From Kiritimatiellota bacterium B12222 (GTDB taxonomy: Bacteria; Verrucomicrobiota; Kiritimatiellia; SS1-B-03-39; UBA6053), in the NCBI GenBank assembly GCA_029719485.1, contig CP120722.1:1426001-1490000 (forward strand): a DNA stretch of 64,000 nucleotides, read 5' to 3'. Positions 53,608-61,898 of the stretch are shown here, piece after piece; position 1 is the stretch's first letter; every line of letters starts with the position of its first letter. The notes under the pieces were generated by a model. That model worked only from the letters and a program-made list of their open reading frames with translations, did not search any database and was not told the DNA's origin. A program made the position numbers and the translations under genes.

Positions 53608-54587
53608 GTGGGCCTCACGGGTGGGCGGGGTTTTCCAAACTTTGCTGTTTCAGATATAACATAAACCAAGCCACCTGCGACAATGAATAACATGGCGGCT
53701 GAAGATAAAAGGGTGGAGATTAAAAAACTTTCGGTGGGGTCGACCCCGACCAACAAAAAGAGAGAAACGAAGATCCCTTGTTCTGCGCCAAACCCGGCAA
53801 TGGATATCGGGATCAGTCTGGAGATGGCAATCATGGGCATAAACAAAAAGAAATAGAGAATCGAAATCTCACTGTGCAGGGAGAGGGAGATGGTGTAGAC
53901 ACTGAGGGTCGCCAAAATTTGAATCACAAAGGACAAGCCGAAGACCTTGATCAGTAAGGGGGTGTGTTTTTCGAATACGGTGAAGGCATCGACCATCTTC
54001 CAAATTTTATCGACGATTTTTTGCAACTTGCCTTTGAATTGAATGAGGGTACGCAGTTTTTCTCGATTATATACAATCAAAGAGAAGGCGACGATGCCGG
54101 TGAGAGAGCCGGCTCCAATGAGAATGAAGGGGAGTTTTTCTTCCATGACGAAGGCCAAGCCACTGGCGCTAAGTCCGGCGCTAAGCAACAGGGCGATGAG
54201 CCCCGTTATGTTTAATGCGACAACCGTGACGACGGAGTCTTCCATTCGTATGGCGGTTTGTTTGGAGAGGGCGATGAAGCGGGAGACATCTGTACCGAGA
54301 CTTGAAGGCACGAAGTAGCCAAAAAATGATCCGGTAATGTAGGCGTAAGTGATTTTGCGAAGAGGCAAATGAACCCCCTTACATTTAAGCAAAATGCTCC
54401 AATTGTAAGAGCGTAGAACGGCTTCGATGGAGAGAAAAACAAATACCAGTGCAAAGAGGGAGTAATTGACGGATTTCAACAGCTCCCAAATTTTATCCTG
54501 TCCCATTTTTAAGATCATAAAGCTGAGCAATCCGACTACAAAGAGGATGCGCAGAATAGGGAAGAGCTTGGCCATGACTTTTTTCAT
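53604..54587 (-). CDS. LPG-synthase-TM/UPF0104-type integral membrane protein (flippase-like)
   Basis: 327 residues with about eight transmembrane segments. Signature regions are YSLFALVFVFLSIEAVLRSYNWSILLK, ITYAYITGSFFGYFVPSSLGTDVSRFIALSKQT and ISIAGFGAEQGIFVSLFLLVGVDP. These are the lysylphosphatidylglycerol synthase TM-domain/AglD family, often found in glycan and lipid-linked sugar clusters. Transport or flipping of a lipid-linked intermediate is inferred. A second member is fused to a propeller domain at 61899. Confidence 0.85.
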   Translation of the reverse strand: MKKVMAKLFPILRILFVVGLLSFMILKMGQDKIWELLKSVNYSLFALVFVFLSIEAVLRSYNWSILLKCKGVHLPLRKITYAYITGSFFGYFVPSSLGTDVSRFIALSKQTAIRMEDSVVTVVALNITGLIALLLSAGLSASGLAFVMEEKLPFILIGAGSLTGIVAFSLIVYNREKLRTLIQFKGKLQKIVDKIWKMVDAFTVFEKHTPLLIKVFGLSFVIQILATLSVYTISLSLHSEISILYFFLFMPMIAISRLIPISIAGFGAEQGIFVSLFLLVGVDPTESFLISTLLSSAAMLFIVAGGLVYVISETAKFGKPRPPVRPT

Positions 54588-57169
54588 TCTTGATCTTCGA
54601 GGCGAATAATCTCAACCCCCTGGATTCTTATGGCGTCGCTACGTGGATAGGTGTACGCGAGCTCAAAAGGTAAATTTGAAGGGTGGTCGTAAATGAAATC
54701 TAACACACCCTGTTTGATGGTCATGGGCTCTCCGGGAATCGGTTTGCGCACACGCAAGGTGCCGAAAGCTTCATTGATCGTGCCCATGGAGCGGAAGATG
54801 ATGTGGTATCGTCCGGCAGGGAAGGGCAAACGAGGGCCGTAGAGTACTTCGTCGAAAGGTACGCGGTCTGGATCCATGCGTACATTGCCACTGTACGCTT
54901 CTTCAATTTCGCTATAGCCTGCATGGAAAAAAGAGGCCGCTGGAATAAAGATTTCTTCTCCAACTTTCATGTCAGTCACGGAGGGGCCTTCCATCATCAT
55001 GGCTACATCAAAATCGGCTTCACCTTGGCTAAGTTTCAACTGGAGGGATAACTCATTTTTAAAGCCTTCGAACGCAGGAAAAGGAATCTCTGTCCAGGTC
55101 CATTCCTCTGCATCGAGGGTGATGTGGAGAGGGGCAAGCGCTTGTTCACCCGCTTGGAAGGAGGCCTGTAGTTTCCCTTTTCCACGATAGCGCAGACTGA
55201 TCCGTAGGCTTTCGCGATAAAAGGTGGGGTAAGGTGCGAGACGAAGGAAAGATGTATCAGCGTTCAGGCGAACATATTGTTGTTGGTAAGCATCGGGATC
55301 TTGACGTTGGGTCAGCTGAGGCCATTCGCTGTCAGGTTTGGGACCATAATAACTCAAGGGCCATACCATACTTGGGGAAGCGTAGGGCCAGTCGGTGGTG
55401 ATAATCGCGTCATCACTTGCCGTTTGAAGAATTTCAAATGACCAGATGGCATTTTCTCTGGTGAGGAGGCGAATACGTGGATGGGCCAACAGGCCAGAGA
55501 GGGTTTGGCCAACACCGAAGGGGCTCACTTTTTCAGGGAAGGCATCTTCGTGAAGCACCAAAAATTGGGTGTCTCTTGCGAGCAGGTGATCAAGGAGTGC
55601 ATCGTCCGCATAGCCTTGATTTAAAGGGTTGTATCGCATGAATACATCGTCAAAATAGCCTTCACTTACATGGGGACTGTAGCCATTGAGCATACGTATT
55701 TGATGGCGAATGGCGTAATATTGATAAAGGGAGGACCAATGACTGTCACCCGGCCAAAGCACAATGGCCAAGGCGCGGGGTTCTTTGCCTTGAGCTTCTG
55801 CTTGGCTGCGAATGGCGGCATAGGCTGCATTTCCATTGTCGAGTAAGCTGATGGTGGGTTTGATACGACCTGCTGTTTCTGCAACTAAGCACAAGCTGAG
55901 TAACAAAATAACAAGATTAAGGTGTTTCCAGGGGAGTTTTTTCCGATTGGCAAAAGGAAATACGATGCAGAGAGCCAACACAGGGGGGAGAATACTGAAA
56001 ATTTTCGCGGGTTGGCGAATCATGCTGTAAGGCGGGATCACCTGACAGAGGAGGCGCCAGTATTTAGGACCTATTTCTAGAATCAGACTGGGGCCCATGG
56101 ATAAAATGATGATGAGTCCGGCGGCGGCAAATAGAGATGTACCTAAAAGGAGAAAGCGGAGTTTGGGTCCATCTTTTTGGCGACGAAATCGTTGAATTCC
56201 CATTCCTACGGCAAAGGCCAGCAACAACAATCCGCTGTAAGTGAGGTAAACCAAATTATGCGGATGATCGGGGTTGAGATCGAAAAGTCCTGCGAGGTTG
56301 GGGGAGAAGAGGGCAACTTCTTCAACGGTGCGTCCTTCGGACATGCTGCCGTCACTGAGATGCGCCTTGATGAAGAGGGCTTGGCCTACGGTGAGCAGAC
56401 CAAAAACAATAAATCCCGAAAGGGATTTTGCGAGGTCTTTCATTTCGCTCAATGTGATTCGAGGCTGGGCTTGTGAAAAGAACACAAACAAGCACCAGAA
56501 AGGTACCAAGAGTCCGGAAAAGAAAAAGGTATGGATGTCTCCCCAGGCGGAGAGGAGGAGCGCGAGGCCGGCGATCCATCCTCCGCGCATCTTTCGTTGA
56601 TCAATGGCAATTTTCAGACCGTAGAGTATCCAGGGCACATAAACCATGGCGAAGCCGGTGGGACTTCCGTGCAAAAGCGTGACCCAGCGGTAGGGAAGGA
56701 AGCTTCCGAAGAGGGTGGCTGCAATGGAGATAGAGAGCGGTGCGTGATAACTGCGCACCAATTTCCAGGTTCCCCAAATGCCAAAAACGACACTGAGAAA
56801 ACTGGCCATGTTCCATCCTAAACCTGGAAGCCCCAACATCGATCCCAGGGCATAAATCACCGAAAAAGGAGCGTAATAAAAGTCAGGAAAGTAGGTGGAG
56901 GCATCATCGCCTGTATTGAATTCATACAGGTTGTACATCCAGGGCGTTTCTCCGGTGAGAAAGCCTTTCATCAACTCAAAATGATACATGAGCTGAAGGT
57001 GATCTCCCAAAATCACGGAGCGAGGCGCTCCGACTTCAGGGCGATGCGATGAAATCACCCCCTCAGCAAAATAGTGGGGTAGTGGCCAACTCACCCACAT
57101 CAGCAAGAGCAGACAACCGCCTGCCAGTAGGGTCAAACGGCCAAACTTTCCAGGGAGGGAGACGCGCAT
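54584..57169 (-). CDS. Large YfhO/GT-C-like membrane protein
   Basis: 861 residues. The N-terminal 450 residues contain about 10-12 transmembrane helices with a periplasmic loop LGDHLQLMYHFELMKGFLTGETPW and NTGDDASTYFPDFYYAPFS, resembling YfhO and dolichol-phosphate-sugar GT-C proteins. The remainder is soluble and beta-rich (TSFLRLAPYPTFYRESLRISLRY, YGPRLPFPAGRYHIIFRSMG, YTYPRSDAIRIQGVEIIRL). A membrane step in polymer modification or transfer is inferred. Stop overlaps the next start by 4 nt. Confidence 0.75.
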   Translation of the reverse strand: MRVSLPGKFGRLTLLAGGCLLLLMWVSWPLPHYFAEGVISSHRPEVGAPRSVILGDHLQLMYHFELMKGFLTGETPWMYNLYEFNTGDDASTYFPDFYYAPFSVIYALGSMLGLPGLGWNMASFLSVVFGIWGTWKLVRSYHAPLSISIAATLFGSFLPYRWVTLLHGSPTGFAMVYVPWILYGLKIAIDQRKMRGGWIAGLALLLSAWGDIHTFFFSGLLVPFWCLFVFFSQAQPRITLSEMKDLAKSLSGFIVFGLLTVGQALFIKAHLSDGSMSEGRTVEEVALFSPNLAGLFDLNPDHPHNLVYLTYSGLLLLAFAVGMGIQRFRRQKDGPKLRFLLLGTSLFAAAGLIIILSMGPSLILEIGPKYWRLLCQVIPPYSMIRQPAKIFSILPPVLALCIVFPFANRKKLPWKHLNLVILLLSLCLVAETAGRIKPTISLLDNGNAAYAAIRSQAEAQGKEPRALAIVLWPGDSHWSSLYQYYAIRHQIRMLNGYSPHVSEGYFDDVFMRYNPLNQGYADDALLDHLLARDTQFLVLHEDAFPEKVSPFGVGQTLSGLLAHPRIRLLTRENAIWSFEILQTASDDAIITTDWPYASPSMVWPLSYYGPKPDSEWPQLTQRQDPDAYQQQYVRLNADTSFLRLAPYPTFYRESLRISLRYRGKGKLQASFQAGEQALAPLHITLDAEEWTWTEIPFPAFEGFKNELSLQLKLSQGEADFDVAMMMEGPSVTDMKVGEEIFIPAASFFHAGYSEIEEAYSGNVRMDPDRVPFDEVLYGPRLPFPAGRYHIIFRSMGTINEAFGTLRVRKPIPGEPMTIKQGVLDFIYDHPSNLPFELAYTYPRSDAIRIQGVEIIRLEDQE

Positions 57170-57206
57170 GGGGATGTAGGAAATATGGGGAGTGACCGGA
57201 GTGGAC

Positions 57207-58190
57207 TTAGATTAGGTTTTCTTTTTCGTACCACAGTGCGGTTTGTTTCATACCGTCAGCTAAGTTTACTTTGGGTTCATAACCTAAGTCTTTGCGTGCT
57301 TTTTCAATAGAGAACGCACGGTTCATGCGGTACCAATCGACCCGACGTGGAAAAATGGGAGGGCTGATTTTGAGAGGTTTGCAAATTTTTTCGCAAAGAT
57401 GGCCAGCGATCACTACAGGAAGGGTAGGATAATGTTGGATTTTCACCTCAACACCTAATGCTTTTGCGGCTTCGTTTACCAATTCGCCGATTTCAACGTA
57501 GTTTTCATCCGCAATTAAATAGGCTTCACCCGTTCCTTTGCCAGGAACCATGGCGAGCACCAAGGCGTCGACCAAGTTATCGATGTAAAGAGGGTGGTAA
57601 AGCGTTTTACCGTCACCAATCATAGGGAATTTGCCTTTTTTGACCCGACGGAAGATCATTTGGAAGCGCTCGGGATCACCAGGGCCGTAGATGGCCGCAG
57701 GACGAAGGATGGTGGCGTCGAGTCCGCGTTTGCAGGCTTCTTTGACCAAAGGTTCGGCCATGTATTTGGTCCGTTGATAGTAATCGGCGGGTTCAATGGC
57801 GGATTCTTCATCTCCGGGAGGATTTTTTACATTGCCGTGCACGCCACAGGTGGAGCAATAGACAAACTTTTTGACTCCTGCCGCTTCTGCTGCTTCGATG
57901 ACGACTTGGGCACCTCCGATATTTACATCGTCGTAATGTGACTCAGGCACGTTCATTTCACGGAAGGCTGCGGCGAGATGTTGCACGACCTCAACCCCTT
58001 CCATACATTGGGCTACGACGTCTTTATCGGTGACACTGCCAATAACGACTTCAGCGCCCCACTCTTGGAGTTCACGGGTTTTAAGTCCCTCTTTATAATC
58101 GAGTGCGACCACGTGATGGCCGTCATCCAAGAGTCGTTTTACCAATGCTTTGCCGGTAAAGCCTGTTCCGCCAGTGACTAAGATTTTCAT
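57207..58190 (-). CDS. NAD-dependent epimerase/dehydratase (extended SDR)
   Basis: 327 residues. NAD loop MKILVTGGTGFTGKALVKRL, catalytic set YCSTCGVHG and YYQRTKYMAE (YxxxK), and ILRPAAIYGPGDPERF, SDR extended pattern. It could act on nucleotide sugars (GalE-like) or on isoprenoid/sterol-like substrates (3beta-HSD-like HNR); the sugar role fits the operon. The YxxxK and adjacent Ser/Thr are intact. Confidence 0.85.
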   Translation of the reverse strand: MKILVTGGTGFTGKALVKRLLDDGHHVVALDYKEGLKTRELQEWGAEVVIGSVTDKDVVAQCMEGVEVVQHLAAAFREMNVPESHYDDVNIGGAQVVIEAAEAAGVKKFVYCSTCGVHGNVKNPPGDEESAIEPADYYQRTKYMAEPLVKEACKRGLDATILRPAAIYGPGDPERFQMIFRRVKKGKFPMIGDGKTLYHPLYIDNLVDALVLAMVPGKGTGEAYLIADENYVEIGELVNEAAKALGVEVKIQHYPTLPVVIAGHLCEKICKPLKISPPIFPRRVDWYRMNRAFSIEKARKDLGYEPKVNLADGMKQTALWYEKENLI

Positions 58191-58309
58191 GTAAGGTTTG
58201 TTCCTTAAAAAGGTTAAAACTAAAAGAGATGCCGATTTCCTAGCCGTTGATGCTCAAAGAAGCAAGTCGGGAAAGCAAAAGTCCACAGTCCTGAGGTGGC
58301 TGTCAGAAA

Positions 58310-59047
58310 TTAGCTACCTGCTGTTTTTATTCTTTTGGCCGGAACCCCGCCAATGACTGAATTTTCGGGGAAGTTTTGGGTCACCACTGCACCAGCGGCC
58401 AAGACGCAGTCTTTGCCAATTTCGACGCCGTCGAGTACGGTGATGCGCGCACCGAACCAGCAGTTGGGGCCGATGACGCAGGGGCCTTTGGTTTCCATGC
58501 CATTTTGGTCGGCATAGGGGATGGGGCTATGGTGGTCATATTCACCGCCACTGAGGATGTAGGTGTAGGCTCCGATCATGCATCCGCTGCCGATGGTCAG
58601 AGAATTGGATGAAAAGAGGACACAATTTGAAGACAGGTTCACCCGGTCTGCTAAGTGCATGTCTCCCCCTTTGCAATAGACGATGGTATTGCGACCAATA
58701 TAAACGCCGTCTCCAAAGGTGATGCCATGGTTGTCTACACCCTTGGCGTCGATTACGGCATTGTCGTCGATGATTACTTTGTCGCCCAGACGAATTTTAT
58801 GGGTATGGCGTAGGGTTACATTTCGTCCAAAAACCACACCTTTTCCGATCTCTGAAAAAAGGCAGGGGTAGAGTTTGCTGCGTAACACGATGCCTAGTGC
58901 GCCGGGGAGGCTACCGAAAAAGAAGACTAAAAGCTCCCCCAGTATCATTTTACCCAGAGATTGATCTCCGTAAATCAGTTGTCGATAGGCGGCAAAGCCT
59001 CCGGATTTCTGACCTTTTACTTTAAATTGGGCTTCTTGATTTTCCAT
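58310..59047 (-). CDS. Left-handed beta-helix acyltransferase (hexapeptide repeat)
   Basis: 245 residues. Hexapeptide repeats (IGKGVVFGRNVTLRH; LGDKVIIDDNAVIDAKG; GDGVYIGRNTIVYC; IGSGCMIGAYTYILSGGEYDHHSPIP; IGPNCWFGARITVLDGVEIGKDCVLAAGAVVTQNFPENSVIGGVPAKRI). The GGEYDHHSP loop probably holds the catalytic His, as in WbbJ/LacA-type O-acetyltransferases. It likely acetylates a sugar in the same pathway. It lies 3 nt after asnB. Confidence 0.88.
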   Translation of the reverse strand: MENQEAQFKVKGQKSGGFAAYRQLIYGDQSLGKMILGELLVFFFGSLPGALGIVLRSKLYPCLFSEIGKGVVFGRNVTLRHTHKIRLGDKVIIDDNAVIDAKGVDNHGITFGDGVYIGRNTIVYCKGGDMHLADRVNLSSNCVLFSSNSLTIGSGCMIGAYTYILSGGEYDHHSPIPYADQNGMETKGPCVIGPNCWFGARITVLDGVEIGKDCVLAAGAVVTQNFPENSVIGGVPAKRIKTAGS

Positions 59048-59050
59048 AAG

Positions 59051-60916
59051 TTATTCGAAGAAACGGCGATGCCAAATGGCGGTGTTTAACAGGCCCCATA
59101 ACACATGATTGTGATTATGTTTCTGGTCCACATGTTCCTGAATCAAGGTTTCCACATAGTTGAGGTTCATGTTTTCACGAATGACGGGTGAGTCCATAAG
59201 GGTTTCGGTCATGTAGCCCCGCAATTCATTTCGCAGCAAATGTTTCACGGGTAGACTGTAGCCTTGTTTTCCACGATAGACGATGTGTTCGGGCAAGTAG
59301 CCCTCGAGAGCTTTGCGGAAAATAGATTTGGTTTCCATCCCTTTGAGTTTCATGTTGCCGGGCATGCGGGCGATGCCCTCTACCAGACGATGATCTAAGA
59401 AGGGGACCCGAATTTCCAGGGCGCTGGCCATGCTCATTTTATCCACTTTCATGAGCACACTATCAACCATGACAAAACGGGTATCCAGATAAAGTTCTGC
59501 ATTTACGCGGTCGGAGGTGTGGCAGCGTTCGCGGCAGGCGCGAAGAGGGGCAAAGCGATCGAAGGTGACGTCTTTGCGGAAGCTGTCGGAAAAGAGATGG
59601 TTTTCGAGTTCGGCCGACAGGAAAAACTGCCAACGAATTTGTTCGGCCTCTCCGGGGAGCAGGCTGCCTTCTACAAAACGTTTCAGCATGTTGATCGCTC
59701 CCTTTTTCTGAGGTTGATCGGGCATAGACATCAAGAGGGGTGCGATCATTTTCTCGCGAATCACTCGGGGGATGCCGGAGTAATAGCGATTCAGTTTTGA
59801 GGCTTTGAAACGATCGTATCCTGCAAAAATCTCGTCGCCCCCTTCGCCACTCAAGATAACGCTGACATCTAATTTGGCTTTTTCGCAGAGGAGCATCAGC
59901 GGAATGGAGGATAAATCCGTCATGGGTTCATCAAGATGCCAAATGGACTTTTCAATCAATTCGGGGGTCATTTCGTTGACCATCAGCACATGGCTTTCGG
60001 TGCCAAACTGATCTGAAACCGTTTTGGCGTAGTCTAATTCGCTAAAACTCTTGTCTTCGTAGCCGATGGTGTAGGTGCGCAGCGGACCGGTGATGTGTTT
60101 GCGCATCATGGCCACGATGGCGCTGGAATCAAGTCCTCCGGATAAAAAGGCCCCCAGGGGAACATCACTGACCAAACGGTCTTTTACGGCGTCTTCTAAC
60201 AGGTGCTGAACCTGTTCGACGGCTTCACGAGGGTCGGTGATGGGGGAGGGGTCGGGGTATTCTAAGTCCCACCAGCATTCCGTGTTTAGCTCTCCTTTCT
60301 TCCAGGTGAGGAAATGACCGGGAGGCAATTTGTGAATGCCTTCAAACATGGTCATGGGGCCAGGGACAAATTCGTGTCCAAGATAATGGTAGAGGGCTTG
60401 ACGGTCGAGACGCCGTTGGACTTTGGGGCATTCGAGAATGGATTTAATTTCGGATGCGAAGATGAGTTGTCCGTCCACCACGCTGTAATACAGGGGTTTG
60501 ATGCCGATGCGATCGCGGGCGATAAACAATTCGTCTTTGGTTTTGTCCCAAGCGGCGAAAGAAAACATACCTTGAAAATGATTTACACAGTCTCTGCCGT
60601 ACTCTTCAAAGGCGTGAACGATGGTTTCGCTATCAGAATGGCCTTTGAAAATATGTCCCTTTTTTTCAAGTTCTTCCCGCAAAGCGGCAAAATTATAGAT
60701 CTCACCGTTAAAGACCACGGCCACATTGCCATCTTCATTAAAGATGGGTTGACGTCCCATTTCGGTCAGATCGATGATGCTGAGGCGACGATGACCCAAG
60801 GACACACCCGTTTGGGTATAGGATCCGTGCTGGTTTGGACCCCGGTGAGCCAGCCGGTCGGTCATCTGTTGTATCAAGGAATCGTCTTGCCAAGTGAATC
60901 CGCAAATTCCACACAT
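59051..60916 (-). CDS. asnB: Glutamine-dependent asparagine synthase-like amidotransferase
   Basis: 621 residues. N-terminal class-II glutaminase domain starting MCGICGFTW (nucleophile Cys2, HRGPNQHG, LSIIDLTEMGRQPIFNEDG, VFNGEIYNF) and C-terminal synthetase with the ATP-binding PP-loop FLSGGLDSSAIVAMM and SGEGGDEIFAGYDRFK. This branch is common in exopolysaccharide operons, where it may amidate a sugar or polymer acid rather than make asparagine. First gene of the operon. Confidence 0.88.
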   Translation of the reverse strand: MCGICGFTWQDDSLIQQMTDRLAHRGPNQHGSYTQTGVSLGHRRLSIIDLTEMGRQPIFNEDGNVAVVFNGEIYNFAALREELEKKGHIFKGHSDSETIVHAFEEYGRDCVNHFQGMFSFAAWDKTKDELFIARDRIGIKPLYYSVVDGQLIFASEIKSILECPKVQRRLDRQALYHYLGHEFVPGPMTMFEGIHKLPPGHFLTWKKGELNTECWWDLEYPDPSPITDPREAVEQVQHLLEDAVKDRLVSDVPLGAFLSGGLDSSAIVAMMRKHITGPLRTYTIGYEDKSFSELDYAKTVSDQFGTESHVLMVNEMTPELIEKSIWHLDEPMTDLSSIPLMLLCEKAKLDVSVILSGEGGDEIFAGYDRFKASKLNRYYSGIPRVIREKMIAPLLMSMPDQPQKKGAINMLKRFVEGSLLPGEAEQIRWQFFLSAELENHLFSDSFRKDVTFDRFAPLRACRERCHTSDRVNAELYLDTRFVMVDSVLMKVDKMSMASALEIRVPFLDHRLVEGIARMPGNMKLKGMETKSIFRKALEGYLPEHIVYRGKQGYSLPVKHLLRNELRGYMTETLMDSPVIRENMNLNYVETLIQEHVDQKHNHNHVLWGLLNTAIWHRRFFE

Positions 60917-61012
60917 GTAAAATATCTCTGGTTAAATTTTGAAGTTTATTTTTGAACACATATAGTGCTTTGCTTGTTAAATACAATCCTTTGGGTCGTA
61001 ATTAAGCTAGTT

Positions 61013-61026
61013 TTGTCCATTGACAA
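61013..61026. promoter_or_regulatory. Short palindrome in the asnB/lipoprotein divergent region
   Basis: TTGTC-CATT-GACAA. It lies between asnB and the lipoprotein gene, with TTGACA contained in its right half. Possible operator; weak evidence. Confidence 0.25.
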
Positions 61027-61133
61027 CTACTACATCTTGATTTAGCCTCTTTTAAACCACAACATATTGATTTTGATAGCCCTTGTGAAGGATTATAAGG
61101 ATCATAAATCCCGCATTATTAATACTACTTCTT

Positions 61134-61778
61134 ATGACTAAACTAAATTCTTCTTTTCTTGTTTTGGGGGCCATGGTTGCTTCTATTCTTTTCTCAGGAT
61201 GTGATCTTGACTCAGAATCAAGTGATTTCCAATCCCTCGTTGATGAAGCCAGTGGCACGGTGTCCAGTGCTGGTGAAACGGTGAGTGCGGCTACCGAAGG
61301 TGTTACTGAAGGTGTTGCCGAAAGCGCAAGCAGTGCCGTTTCTTCTGGTGGCGGAAATGACATTGACGTTGGATCCGTTATTTTCTTGGATGCCGATGTG
61401 TCTGGTTGGGCGCAAACCGCTAACTTGAACGCCAGTGTATCTGGTGGCAGTATCGTACTTGACTACGATCAAGCCAATTCTTGGCCTTCAGCCAGTGTAC
61501 GTGCCAAAGACGGTTCTTCATTGAATGCCAACCCTTGGGTGGTGGTAAATGTGAATGGTCAGTGGTATGCGGCAACCTTTGAGTGGTTGAAGACCGGTCA
61601 GACTGCTAAACCCACATCTGTAGTTACCGGACGTGGTGGACACATTGTACAGGCTCCGTTGAATACCTTTAACCCTGTTTCAGGTCAACAATACGGATTC
61701 ATGGTGACCACACCTGCTCGTGGCGGTTCTCGTACCATCAATGAGCGTAGTAACATCTCTGTCGTTACTTGGCCGTAA
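61134..61778 (+). CDS. Lipoprotein of unknown function next to the glycan operon
   Basis: 214 residues. Signal peptide with lipobox (SFLVLGAMVASILFSGC, Cys23). A low-complexity Ser/Ala/Glu/Thr helix-like stretch (SSAGETVSAATEGVTEGVAE) is followed by a beta domain: IVLDYDQANSWPS, NPWVVVNVNGQWYAATFEWLK, GHIVQAPLNTFNPVSGQQYGFMVTT, ERSNISVVTWP. I believe similar modules occur in other bacterial surface proteins, but I cannot name the family. It is divergent from the asnB operon and ends at a strong terminator. Confidence 0.7.
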   Translation: MTKLNSSFLVLGAMVASILFSGCDLDSESSDFQSLVDEASGTVSSAGETVSAATEGVTEGVAESASSAVSSGGGNDIDVGSVIFLDADVSGWAQTANLNASVSGGSIVLDYDQANSWPSASVRAKDGSSLNANPWVVVNVNGQWYAATFEWLKTGQTAKPTSVVTGRGGHIVQAPLNTFNPVSGQQYGFMVTTPARGGSRTINERSNISVVTWP

Positions 61779-61802
61779 GCTTTAGCGAGCATTTACGCTA
61801 CG

Positions 61803-61840
61803 AAAGCCTTTTTATGCGTTGCATAAAAAGGCTTTTTTTT
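61803..61840 (+). terminator. Strong terminator after the lipoprotein gene
   Basis: AAGCCTTTTTATGC/GCATAAAAAGGCTT stem with a 3-nt loop, followed by TTTTTTTT. Confidence 0.95.
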
Positions 61841-61898
61841 GTCCTCAACTGGGTAGAGACGCTTTCATTTCCAGATTGATAATTGTGGATACTGATTC

